Source: Staphylotrichum longicolle (Eukaryota; Ascomycota; Sordariomycetes; Sordariales; Chaetomiaceae). From it: a stretch of DNA of 64,000 nucleotides. Shown piece after piece: positions 24,632 to 35,982 of this stretch. The position numbers were made by a program, and so were the translations under genes. Position 1 is the stretch's first letter. Each line of letters starts with the position of its first letter. The DNA is taken from assembly GCA_019096155.1 (NCBI GenBank), contig JAHCVI010000003.1:3596001-3660000 (forward strand), in the 5' to 3' direction. Under the pieces are notes generated by a model that had not been told where the DNA came from, searched no databases, and worked only from the letters and a program-made list of their open reading frames with translations.

Positions 24632-27600
24632 ATGGCGCCCAAGAAGAAGGGAGGCAACAAGAAGGGCGGCAACGACGACTGGGAGGCCGAGCTTGGCGAG
24701 AGCATCGCCCCCGCGGCCGCTGCTGCGACCCCCACCGACGATGCCCCCGCGGACGACGACGAGCCCGCGGCGGGCAGCGGCGGCCTCATGAACCTGATGC
24801 GCAAGAACAAGGAGAAGCGCAAGAAGAAGGGCCTGGTGGACGACTTCCCCGAGGAGGACCAGGCTCCCGCGGCGTCGCTCGAGGACGCCGTGTTGCCGGA
24901 CCTCTCCAGCAAGCAGGCCGTCGAGGCCAACGCCGAGGACGAGTTTGCGCTGCCGGAGAAGAAGGGCAAGGGCGGCAAGGGCAAGCAGCAGCAGCAGAAG
25001 GGGGGCGCTGCCGCCGCGGCCGCGGCCAAGGATGAGGACGCGGATGAGTCGGGCCGGGTGTTGACCAAGGCGGAGAAGGAGAAGCTCAAGAAGGAGAGGG
25101 AGAAGCAACGGAAGAAGGAACAGGTGGGATATGTCCTTTCTGGCTGGCTTTTTATGAGAGCTAACGGAGATGTGCGCGTAACAGGCTGCCAAGAAGAAGG
25201 CCGCCGGCCCCGCAAAGGCCGAGCCCGCGAAGCCCGCCACCGAGGAGAAGAAGGCCGAGACCGCCGCGGCCGCGGCCCCTGCTGCTGCCGATGCGGGCGG
25301 CAAGAAGAAGAAGCTCCCCGCCCACCTGCTCGCCCTCCAGAAGCAGCAAGAAGAGCTCCGGCGGCGGCAAGAGGAGGAGGAGCGCATGCGTGCCGAGGAG
25401 AAGGCGAGGTTAGAAGAGGAGGAGCGCCGGGACGCCGAGGAGATCAAGCGGAGGGAGGAGGAGAAGGCGCGCAAGAAGCAGAAGGAGAAGGAGAGGATCG
25501 AGCAGCTCAAGCGCGAGGGCAAGTACATGACCAAGGCCCAAAAAGAGGAGAAGGCCCGCAACGAGCGGAAGCTGCAGCAGATGATTGCCGCTGGTATCAA
25601 GGTCGGCGGTCTTGGGGAGGGCGAGGCGGAGAAGGAGAAGGAGAAGGAAAAGGAGAAGAAGAAGGCGGATGCGAGGAAACGTGGTGGCAGGTCAAAGGTT
25701 AGTGCACAATGGCGGCCATGCTACCTCTTCCCCGAATGTGCAAATGCTCACAACATGCTCTTAGGTCGACGAGGAGAAGGCGCTGGCTGAAGCGGCTGAG
25801 CGGGCGAGGTTGCAGGCCGAGGCCGCTGCGAAGGAGGCCGAGGAGAAGGCTCGCGCTGAGCGGGAGAAGGCTGAGGCCGAGGCCGCTGCAAAGGCGCAGG
25901 CCGCGAAGGCTGCCGCTGAGGACAGCGTGGACGAGGACTGGGAGGCCGCTGCCGAGTCGGAGAAGGAGGACGTCAAGGACAGCTGGGATGCCGATTCCGA
26001 GGACGAGGCTGAGAAGAAGGCCGAAGCGAAGGCCCTCCCCTCTCGACCAAAGGCCAAAGAGGAATCGGAATCTGAAGAGGAGTCCGAGTCCGAATCTGAA
26101 TCCGAATCTGAGTCGGAGGACGAGGGCGCGACGCAGGCTCGCCTCGCCGAGGCTCAGAGGAAAAAGGAGGCTGCCGAGCGCCGCGAGAAGGCCCACCAGG
26201 CCGCCCTCGCTGCCCGGTCAAAGGACAACCTGCGGTCGCCGATTTGCTGTATTCTCGGGCACGTCGATACCGGCAAGACGAAGCTCCTCGACAAGATCCG
26301 CCAGACCAACGTCCAGGAAGGCGAAGCCGGTGGTATCACTCAGCAGATTGGTGCCACTTACTTCCCCGTCGAGGCCATCAAGCAGAAGACGGCCGTGGTC
26401 AACCGCGATGGCCAGTTCGACTTCAAGGTTCCCGGTCTCCTCATCATTGACACACCTGGGCACGAGTCTTTCTCCAACCTGCGGTCTCGTGGTTCCTCGC
26501 TCTGCAACATCGCCATTCTGGTCGTCGATATCATGCACGGTCTCGAGCCTCAGACGCTCGAGTCCATGAAGCTGCTGCGCGACCGCAAGACGCCCTTCAT
26601 CGTCGCGCTCAACAAGATCGATCGTCTGTATGGCTGGAAGAAGATTGACAACAACGGTTTCCAGGAGAGCTTGGCGCTGCAGAATAAGGCCGTGCAGAAC
26701 GAGTTCAAGAACCGTCTGGAGCAAACCAAGCTCGCTTTCGCCGAGCAGGGCTTCAACTCCGAGCTGTTTTACGAGAACAAGTCGATGGCGAGATACGTTT
26801 CGCTGGTGCCCACTTCGGCCCACACCGGCGAGGGTATCCCCGACATGCTCAAGCTGATCGTTCAGCTCACCCAGGAGAGGATGGTTGGCTCGCTCATGTA
26901 CCTCTCCGAGGTCCAGGCCACCGTGCTCGAAGTCAAGGCCATCGAGGGTTTCGGCATGACCATCGATGTCATCTTGTCCAACGGTATTCTCAGGGAAGGC
27001 GACCGCATCGTCCTCTGCGGTACAGAGGGTGCCATCAAGACAAACATCAGAGCGCTCCTCACGCCCGCACCGCTCAGGGAGCTCCGTCTCAAGTCGCAGT
27101 ACGTGCACAACAAGGAGGTCAAGGCTGCCTTGGGTGTCAAGATCAGCGCACCGGGCCTTGAGGGCGCCATTGCTGGTTCTCGTCTGCTCGTCGTCGGCCC
27201 TGATGATGACGAGTCGGATCTCGAGGACGAGGTCGAGGCCGATCTCGCCAGCCTGTTCAGCCGGGTCGAGAGGTCTGGTCGCGGTGTCAGCGTGCAGGCG
27301 TCCACGCTGGGTTCGCTCGAAGCCTTGCTGGACTTCCTCAAGGACTGCAAGATCCCCGTCGCCAATGTCGGCATTGGCCCCGTCTTCAAGCGCGACGTCA
27401 TGCAGTGCGGCACCATGCTGGAGAAGGCGCCCGACTACGCCGTCATGCTCTGCTTCGATGTCAAGGTTGACAAGGAAGCGCAGGCGTATGCTGACGAACA
27501 GGGCATCAAGATCTTCACGGCCGACATTATCTACCATCTCTTTGACTCGTTCACCAAGCACATCAACGAGCAGCTCGAGAAGAAGAAGGAGGAGTCCAAG

Positions 27601-28100
27601 ATGTTGGCCGTCTTCCCCTGCGTCCTCAGCCCCGTGGCCGTCTTCAACAAGACCAACCCCATCGTTGTGGGTGTCGATGTTATCGAGGGTTCGCTCCGGA
27701 TCAACACGCCCATCTCTGTCATCAAGCCCAACCCCTCTACCGGTCTCAAAGAGATCATCAACATTGGCAGAGTGTACGTCTCTTCCCGCCCTCATTCCCA
27801 CTCACTCACCAATTTCCTTGCGTGTATCACAATTGCTAACATTTCTGGCACAGGACATCCATCGAGCGTGAGCACAAGCAGATCCCCATCTGCAAGAAGG
27901 GCCAGCCGTCGGTGGCCGTCAAGATCGAGATGGGCGGCCACCAGCCCATGTACGGCCGCCAGCTCGAGGAGAAGGACATGCTCTACTCGCAGATCTCGCG
28001 CGCCAGCATCAACTGCCTGAAGGAGTTCTACCGCAGCGATGTCACAAACGACGAGTGGCAGCTCATCATCAAGCTGAAGCCCATGTTTGATATTGCGTAG
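24632..28100 (+). CDS. Translation initiation factor eIF5B (Fun12), ribosome-joining GTPase
   Basis: Exons 24632-25123, 25185-25697, 25765-27773 and 27854-28100 encode 1086 residues. The first half is very rich in Lys, Glu and Ala, with long charged helices, as in all eukaryotic eIF5B. The GTPase core begins at about residue 495 with [17 protein letters not shown]. It continues with [16 protein letters not shown] (switch II) and [10 protein letters not shown], then domains II-IV ending [10 protein letters not shown]. The factor joins the 60S subunit to the initiation complex in the cytosol. Introns sit after KEQ, after GGRSK and near the C-terminus (IINIGRV|TSIERE). Reverse-strand open frames of up to 527 codons across the gene are codon-bias shadows. 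The gene is convergent with Hsp110. Confidence 0.95.
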
Positions 28101-28879
28101 GTGTCGCGAGGTGGTTGATTGAGGGGCGCAGTAATCGGGGCAGGGGAGAGCGAGAAGAGGAAAGGGAGAGGGGTGTGTTGTGGGGAACAACAAAAGCAGA
28201 AAGAAAAAAAGTTCGGCCCTGGTCTTTGGTGGGTTGTGTTATGAGAGGACGAAGGATGGATGGGTGGATGGATGGTGCTGTTTACCTCACTCTTGTTGTT
28301 GTACCATCTTATGCTATGCTATACCACGCAGAGTGTAGTCATGTTTTTGCCGTCCGTGTTACCTGCCTGGTCTTGCAGATAAAAGCTGGTGTCTCAGACG
28401 GGTGTTCACATCCATTGTTGCCTCAACTACGAAGTCCATGCAGATCTCCAAGATCAACCGCAGCACACAGAGCAAGAGAACAAGCGAATTGACTCCTCAG
28501 TGTTGAAGCGCTTGAAATTCCATTTTAATAACGATGCCATGTCTGTCTCTCTGTCTTTGTTTATCCCCAGCCCAACCCATTTCAGCCATCCTTCTTGCAA
28601 AACCACTTACTTTCGGTAGAGTCCCATTCATCCCCCTTTTCTTGGCCCAGCTCTTTTCCCCATTCTTCATAGCATGCTCATGTCTCCCACCTTCTTAAAA
28701 AATAACCCCTCTCATACAGAACTTTGTCATAGACGCCCAATACATGCTTTCGCTTCGTATTCCTATGAGACCCATCTATCAAAAAACCACCTGCGAAAGG
28801 CTTTTCCGCCCCCCACACCCGCAAAAGAGAAGAAAGAAAATCGAGGAACCTGAAAGGGGTTGAGAGGAAAGGTAACCCT
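28101..28879. other. Convergent 3' intergenic region, eIF5B / Hsp110
   Basis: About 780 bases between two stop codons; it must hold both 3' UTRs. It includes a short TGGA-rich stretch at about 28253-28275. No gene was recognised. Confidence 0.5.
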
Positions 28880-31514
28880 TTAAGGGTCAATGTCCTCAAC
28901 CTCAGCCTTGTGCGGCGCATCGGCATCTGTCATCTCCTCGTCCTTGGCTTCTTGTGCCTTCTCGGCCTCAGCAGCCTTGCGGGCCTCCGCCTCGGCAGCC
29001 TTCTTGGCCTTCTCGGCCTCCAACCTGGCCTGTAGCGCCTGGCGCTCGGCCTCGACCTTCTCGAAGTGGCGCTGGACGACGGGCCCGGCCAGAGCACGGA
29101 TCTCATCCATCTTGGCGATGTACACGGCCTTGGTGGCATCGTCACCCTCATCGTAGAGCCAGTCCTGTGGAAAGAATTAGCATCTGCTCTCAATGCATTA
29201 TCGTTGTGAGGTGAGCCAAGCCTACCTCGCTCGCAGTGAGCTTCTCGCGGATCTTGTCCTTCTCCTCTTCGCTGGCAAACTCGGCGTACTGGTCGTCAAG
29301 CTTGTTGCGGAGCTCATAGATGTATGTCTCGAGCTCGTTCTTCTTCTCCTCGGTGTCGGCGACGAGCTTGTCCTCCATGACCATGGCGGCCTCACGCTCG
29401 GTGGCCTGGTTCTTGGCGGCGGCCTCGAGCGTCTGGGTGGCGCTAACGATGGGCAGCTCGCCCTTGCGGACCTGCTTCTTGACCTTCCGGGTCTTGGGCT
29501 TCTCGTCCTTGGCGTCGGTGTCCATAGCCTTTTGTGACGACTCAGTGGTTAGCTCAATCCCTGTTTCATCCTCACACGACTTGGGCTCGGGTCCGCCAGA
29601 CGCAGGAGTCTCGATCTTGCGCCGTTTTGGCGCTCGATCAGAGGTCCCGTCTGGACCGCCGACGCCCACCTCCTCCGTGACCATTGATAAGGGGCTGTGT
29701 CCAGTCTGCATAAGAATACTCACATCCGCGTCACCGTTCTCCTCCTTGATCTCCTCCTCCACCTCTTGGTCCTCGACATAGTAGCCGCTCTCGACGTTCA
29801 GGACGCCGTGGATGTTCACGCGAGCCTTGAGCTTGCAAATCATGAAGTCCTCGGGGCCGCCGGTCGCCTTGACTCCCTTGACAGAGAAGCGGCCGATGAA
29901 GGGGGAAACCTTGCCGGGAAGGCCCTCGGGCTTGGCGTACCTAGCCTCCAGGTCGAAGGGCTGCTTGCGGTAAAAGGTGAGGATCTTGGTCGAGGGCATC
30001 ACATTGCCCTTGTTAAAGACAGTGAGGCTGGTGTCCTCGTCGGGGATGTCGGCATCCTTCTCCCAGGCGAACTCGATGGGGTAGCTGATGACGTCCTGGA
30101 CAGCAAAGTCGCGGACCTTGAAGACGGGGGAGAGGATGGCGCAGCTGAAGGCGCAGCCACGAGCGATGGCCTCGTCCAGGTTGAGGGTGAAAGACAGGGT
30201 CTTGCCGAAGAAGGCCTGGATGCGCTCCTTGATGGCAGGCACACGGCTGCCACCACCAACGACCTCGACGATGTCAATATCCTCCTTGGACAGCTTAGAC
30301 TCGGCGAGAGCCTGCTCCAGGACGGTGTCGACGCGGGAGAGCATGGGCTCAATCATGGCCTCGAACTCCTGGCGAGTGATCATGGCACGAACATCAATGT
30401 CGTTCATCAGCGACTCGATGTTAAGGGGGGCCTGCTGGTTCGCCGACAGCACCTTCTTGAGCTTCTCGGCGGCAGCGTAGACACGGGTCGTGGCCTTGGG
30501 GTTGCTGAAGATGTCGATCTTGTACTTGCCGAGGAACTCCTTTTGCAGGTGCTCGACAAGAGCGCGGTCGAAATCGCGACCGCCAAAGTGGCGATCGCAA
30601 GCGTTGCCCTTGACGGCGAGCTCGCCCTTCTTGAACTCGACGATGGAGCAGCTGTAGTCGCTGTAGCCGACGTCGACAAAGGCGACACGACGAGGCGTCT
30701 CGTCGGCGGCGGGCAGGTCCAGCTTGGTGATGCCATAACCGAGGGCGGCGGCAGTGGTGTCGTTGATGAGACGGAGCAGCTTGAGGCCGGCGATCTCGGC
30801 GGCATCAATGAGGGCGCGGCGCTGGGAATCGGTGAACCAAGCGGGCACGCTCATGACCAGATCGGACACGGGGAGCTTGAGCTCGCTGGCGGTGGTCTGC
30901 TTAATCTTGCTGAGGAACATGGCGACGAGCTGGATGGCGGTGAACCTCTCCTTCTGACCGAGATACGAGACCTCGGCGCCGACCTGGCCGTTCATGTCGA
31001 CCAGCGGCGCCGAGATGTACTTCTGCTCAATCTGGATATCGGGGTCATTGAAGGAGCGGCCAACAAGGCGCTTCAAGCAGCCGACGGTGTTCTTGAGGTT
31101 GGAGATCTCCTGGGTCTTCGCGGGCTCTCCGAGATAGCGGGACTTGGGGCCGAAGCCAACGAGGGAGCTGTCCACGGGGTTAGGCATCGACATCGAGCCT
31201 GGGTTCCATCTATGTGATACTTACGGCGTTGCCCGGTTGGAGACTTCATTGGTGATCTGTAGGACAGGGCTGTCAGCGAATGCGCCCGCTTCGACATGGC
31301 CGAGCAGTGTTTCTCGGGTACGGGTGGGTATCGCAGAAGCGGCAGTGGGGACCTTTGACGTACCACATCGACACCCCGATTCCTCGCAACAGCGACGACG
31401 GTGTTGAGGGATCCGAAATCGACACCTGGAGCGCACGGAGAGGGTAAGTTGGTGTCCGGGCTTGCAAGACGGTGACGGGTCGGGTGGGAATCGCGACTTA
31501 CCGACGACACTCAT
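28880..31514 (-). CDS. hsp88: Hsp110-class chaperone (Hsp88/Sse1 type), Hsp70 nucleotide exchange factor
   Basis: Six exons (31502-31514, 31364-31425, 31225-31256, 29724-31167, 29226-29528, 28880-29164) encode 712 residues, near the roughly 700 of other fungal Hsp110 proteins. The protein opens MSVVGVDFGSLNTVVAVARN and then ITNEVSNRATPSLVGFGPKSR. It has the ATPase motifs LINDTTAAALGYG, DVGYSDYS and VEVVGGGSRVPAIKE, a charged insert (VEEEIKEENGDAD), and the C-terminal helical domain with ELRNKLDD and DWLYDEGDDATKAVY. It works with Hsp70 in the cytosol on unfolding proteins. The first three coding exons are only 13, 62 and 32 bases. The 195-base intron 29529-29723 has a GTGAGT donor and a CTAAC branch point but is stop-free and in frame, so retention would add 65 residues. 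The splice at 31167 restores the family text RATPSLVGFG. Confidence 0.93.
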
Positions 31515-33154
31515 GTTGGGCGGGAAGTGAGGGGCACTAGAGATAGGAGCGGGCCTGGTGTAAACAAAACTGATCGAACTCCCTCAAAAAACCCAGCGAA
31601 TCGCGCAGTATGTCGAGGCCGTGGGAGGATAAGCACTCACCAGCTAAGTCGGGTCGGTAGGTGAAGTGTGCGATAGGGATCGTTGTCTGCGCAGATGCAG
31701 AGTCTGGCAGTTGGGATATGGAGTGCAGAAAATGGATTTCTGTAGTCGTCTTTCGCAATGCGGGCAGGGCAGGTTGAGTTGGCAGGCAAAGCAGAAAAAA
31801 ATCAGACCTCAGTGCCCGACTCTGGCGCTCGTCAGAGAGGGCGGGTTCCCCTCCAGGGCCTTATGGGGCGCTCTTAACCCCGCACCCGGGTGTCAGCACC
31901 TTCAGCCAAGGCGCCTCGGAACCTAAGAGAAGCTTCGAGATTGGTCTCAGCACGGTGCATCAGGCAGCCTTGCCCAAGGCACTTTTGAGCCTCGAGATGT
32001 GTTTGCTTCTGTTGCACCAGGCTCAGAACACTGGAAATGCTGTTCTTTCCTCTTAGAGAGAATCAATTGAGAAATCTTGAGCGGTGCTGGTGCTGCCTGG
32101 GCATCAAGTCGCACCTGCCAAGCAAGGGTTGTGCGATAACGAAGACGTCGAAATCTTATCGCTTCCTTCACGCCCCCGCGTGCGCTTATCACCCCACCTT
32201 GAGCCACTTTGCCGCTGGTCGCGCACACCGCCAAGGGAGAACCCCTCCGGACTTTCGTTTGTTAGTTCGTGCCCCGCTATCTTCTGCCCGAAAGTCTGGA
32301 AGAGCATCGTTTCACATTTTTGACCTTGCCAACTCCCTGCTCTGTTTGTGCACGCATTCTGTCCAACGGCAATTGCTGATCCAACTCCAAGAACCAGCTT
32401 GAACCCCCAACACAAAAAGGAACGCATCGTTCTAAGAAGTAGGACCTGAAAAGCGCAAGGTTTGATTCTTCTCCCATCCATGCCTGCCCAAATTGCACCA
32501 CATGGGCACCAGTTTGTCATGCCCAGCCTCGAGGACCCACGACGTTGGACCCCAGTACGTAATAAACGCCGGCCAAGAGGTTTCCAACAGTGTAGGACTT
32601 CAGGACTTGCTGTTTCATTCAGGAGTCAGTTTAGTCCCGAGCTTTCCAATGACCAGAGCATGTCTTTTCTCGGACAAGGCGATTGGGCGGATTTCCATTC
32701 TCACGAGATGAACATCCGACCCCCGAGTCAGGCACCCTCCGCCCATGTGTGCCTATTCCGCGGGCCAATGACTATATGAGCTACAGTCGACGACATGTTT
32801 GTTGTACTCAACTAGAGAAGCGTAGCACACACGATATCCTCCAGAGCGTCATACCTGGCACCAAGTTAAAAGCCACCTATCTGCCGGTCTCTTGTTGCCA
32901 GTCAAGAGACAAACAGACGTTGGAAGCGGAGGAAGGACGAGGATGTCAGTGTAGAAGGATAAGAAATTCATAAGTCTAGCCGACAGACGCAAAAGCATGC
33001 AAGATCATCCAATGTACTTTACACACACAACTACACCCAATGGACCCTCCCATAAACATCTGCCCGTGTGGAATCCACCCCCTCTAACAAAGACCTGCCA
33101 AACCAAACGAATATCCAACTCATCCATCCATCATCCCCCCCTACACAACAAGCC
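31515..33154. promoter_or_regulatory. Intergenic region between Hsp110 start and chitin synthase end
   Basis: The part next to Hsp110 should hold its promoter. A possible 5'-leader intron on the reverse strand is suggested by a GGTGAGTGC donor near 31638 and a TTTACACCAG acceptor near 31557. One two-unit heat-shock-like motif GAAGCTTC lies at 31929-31936, too little to call an element. The remaining 1.2 kb shows no gene. Confidence 0.4.
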
Positions 33155-33399
33155 TTACTGCCTCGTCCCCCTGTGCCTCCCCTCCGCCCTTTCCTCCTCC
33201 CCCCTCGAGGCCCCTCCCTGTCCCCTCTCAATCTCCCTCTCCACCTCGTCCCTCGCAACCGGCCTCGTCCAGCTCGCCCTCCCCAACGGACTCCTCCCCG
33301 CGCCCGCCGCCGCCCGATTTACACCATTCCCAGCCTGTGGCGGCGGCGGCGGCGGCGGAGGCGGCGATAGCTCACCACCCCCCATCTCAGTCAGATCCG

Positions 33400-33438
<39 letters not shown>

Positions 33439-35982
33439 CCTGTTGCTGCTCATCCACCGAACTGTCGTCCCCGACCTCAAACACCAAACCCGGCGTCGGC
33501 TCCCGCCGCGGCGGGCCCTGCGCCATCATCCTCCGCGCCGCCGCACCACCCGCGCCCCATATCCTCTGTCCGTCGTGAGCCGCGGCGGCGGCCTGGGAAT
33601 GGTGCCCCGCCTGGGCGGCCAGCTCGTATTTCCGCCTGTCCTCGTCGCCCATGATGCTCTCCACGCGCTGCGGCATGTAGACGGACATGTTGCCGCCGGC
33701 GGAGGAGAAGGCGCTCTCGAAGGAAGCGCGGTGGTGCTGGGTTTGTTGGTGGTGGTAGTGGTTGTACTGGTATTGTTGTTGATTCTGTTGGGGATGGAAA
33801 GAGGGGCGTTTGCCGCTGCCGCTGCCGCTGCCGCCAGCCGTCGTGGTGGGATCGGTGTGCGAGATGGTGTCAGGGGTGGCATAGGAGGGGAAGGAGGTGA
33901 GGTTGTACCCGATGCTGGCCATCGAGTCGTCGGGGTGCTGGTACCAACCAGAGGGGCTGCGTTCGGGGGCGGCGAACTTGCCGATGAGTTTGTCCGGGGG
34001 TTGGAGGAGGACTGTGGTTTTGGAGCGGGGATGGGCGCCGGAGGGGAAGGAGTAGTCGTCGGGCGCGGTGGTGGGTTTTCTCCTTTTGGCGCTGCTGGTG
34101 GTGGTGGTGGGAAGGTCCTCTTTGATAGCAGTGGCGTGGGCGGCGAGTTCTTTGCGTTCTTGGGCGGCCGGGATGAAGGATTCCGGCACGATGTTGAGGT
34201 CATCGCCTGTCTGTTCGGCTTGTTCGATGGCTTCCTGGGCGGTGGTTGTCGCATCGGCAGCGGCGGCGTCGGCGCGGGGCCCGCCCCAAGTGCGCTGCCC
34301 GGCCGTGAAGATGCCGTAGACCATGTAGTACCAGTTAAAGAAAGGATTGAGCACGAACATCATGGGGTATAGCCAGATCTTGAAGCGGCGGAGCTTAGCG
34401 CCAAAGTAGATCATCATCAGCCAGTTCAGCCCGAGAGAGATGGCAATGAAACCGACGGGGAGGTCGTTAATCGTCTTGGTCGTCGTCATCAGCGCTAACA
34501 CCATGATGAAGAACAGAAGCGCCGTCGTGCGGATGGTGTTCTGCATGAACCGGACCACGATCAGGATCGGGTACCGCTTCCACAGCCGCCAGTCGGTCAA
34601 CATGCACACCTCGTTGGTGATGAATCCCAGGAACCACCGGCGGCGCTGTTTGATGAGCGACTTCATCGTCTGTACAGCCTCGGTTTTACAGAAGGCCGAC
34701 GTGCACATCTGGATCTGGTACCGCTTCTTGGCTCCGATCATGAACAGATGGGTCAGCCACCGGTCCTCGCCCAGATGGCCTTTTGCAAAGTCAAACAGGT
34801 CCTCACACTGCTCGGCCTTGTCGGCAAAGTAGTACTTGGCCATACGCCGGAAGGCTGAGAAGCGCAGCATCGTCAGGGCGCCGGGGAGACAAGTGACGGC
34901 GCCACAGCCCGATTCCACCGTCCGCTCAAACAGCTGGCCGTGGATGTACTCCATGTCCTGGAGGAGGGTGATGAGGCTATGCTTCCTTGTCGTAGAGGTG
35001 ATAACGCCCGTCATGGCCAGCATGTCTCGCCTGTTCCCTGGGCTCAACTCCATGTCGAAGACGAAATTCTGGAGACAAACTCGGTCCAGGATGCAGTCAG
35101 AGTCGATGAAAAGAATGAAGAGATTGTCGTTTCTTCTCAGGTATTCGCGGTAGACCTTGTCAATGAGCTGGAACGTCATCTTCTGACAATGCCGCTTTCC
35201 GCCATGCGGGAACCTTGAAATAGTGATCCGGGCGGCCTTGTACGACACGTCGATACTCTTAGGGTACGATTCGAGCGTCAGGGGCACCCCGAGCTTTTCG
35301 ATAGTGTTGAGATACAGTTCGTCTTCCTGGTCACCATCGAAGGAGAGAAAGACGTGGATGCAGGAGGGCGGGTAGTCGCAATCGACAACCGAGTTGACAG
35401 CGGTGACGAGGACCTCGGGATCTTCCTTGTAGCAGGGCATCACAATGACAACCTTCGGGGCGGATACCTCGTCGAGAACCTGCTTGATACGCTTCATCCT
35501 TCCGAGTTGGTGCGTGACGATTTGGTAGACGCAGAACAGCCAAGGGATGGTCAAAAGTCCGGCAAAGCTCCAAAAGGCAAACCACTGGAGAAACGAGACC
35601 ATGGCGGGGGGCCAAACACGGGCGATCTGACTCGGAAGCGGCAGCGTCACGATCATGATAGGCAGGAATATGCACCTACAGCTTGTCAACATGTTGATTA
35701 CGGATCCTTGGCTGGGTACATACCTGAGCAGGGTAAACACAATGCCGACCAGCACTGCTAGAACCCGAACCGTCCAGTGCTCAGCCTTGACAAACACTTT
35801 CCCCAGGCAGTAGAGGAAGGCAGCTATCCAGAGGAACCACTCAAGCAGGGCGGCAATCATCACCAAGCCCACGATGGCGGTGTAGACGATCTGCAGCCCG
35901 CTTAGTCGCTTCTTCTGTCTGTAGCAGAAGCTGAATCACTCACCTCGCTGACCGGCCATGTGTCCTCAATATCCACCGCCAT
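33155..35982 (-). CDS. Chitin synthase, class VII-type GT2 membrane enzyme
   Basis: Exons 35944-35982, 35724-35890 and 33155-35675 encode 908 residues. Two or more N-terminal membrane helices are followed by the GT2 core. The core shows VVIVMPCYKEDPEVL, FLSFDGDQEDE, DSD at about 260-262, EDRW at about 372 and the processive-synthase motif QRRRW at about 412-416. Further helices follow (TTALLFFIMVLALM, IAISLGLNWLMMIYF). There is no myosin head, which argues for a class VI/VII-type enzyme rather than class V. It would extend chitin chains at the plasma membrane. The C-terminal 350 residues are low-complexity, with a Gln run encoded by about 12 CTG units on the plus strand and a Pro run beside it. 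Hyaluronan or other beta-glycan synthases are a more distant alternative. Confidence 0.78.
33401..33436 (+). repeat. CTG trinucleotide repeat encoding poly-Gln in chitin synthase
   Basis: About 12 consecutive CTG units on the plus strand read as Gln codons (CAG) in the reverse-strand chitin synthase gene. An adjacent GGC/GGA-rich stretch at about 33341-33365 gives a proline run. Such repeats often vary in length between strains without changing frame. Confidence 0.9.

Noticed and set aside
24383..25600. 405-codon reverse open frame over the eIF5B N-terminus
   Set aside because: It is the complement of Lys/Glu/Ala codons and gives Leu/Ser/Phe runs only.
26218..27801. 527-codon open frame on the reverse strand across eIF5B
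   Set aside because: It exactly shadows the conserved GTPase core in a GC-rich gene and has no family text of its own.
29697..31217. 506-codon forward open frame across Hsp110
   Set aside because: It is an antisense shadow of the Hsp110 ATPase exon, rich in Leu, Gly and Asp as codon complement bias predicts.
31929..31936. GAAGCTTC as a heat-shock element for Hsp110
   Set aside because: Only two of the usual three or more alternating units are present, 415 bases from the ATG; expected by chance.
33341..33440. Repeat array as a possible CRISPR or satellite
   Set aside because: It is simple triplet DNA coding for Gln and Pro runs in the chitin synthase.
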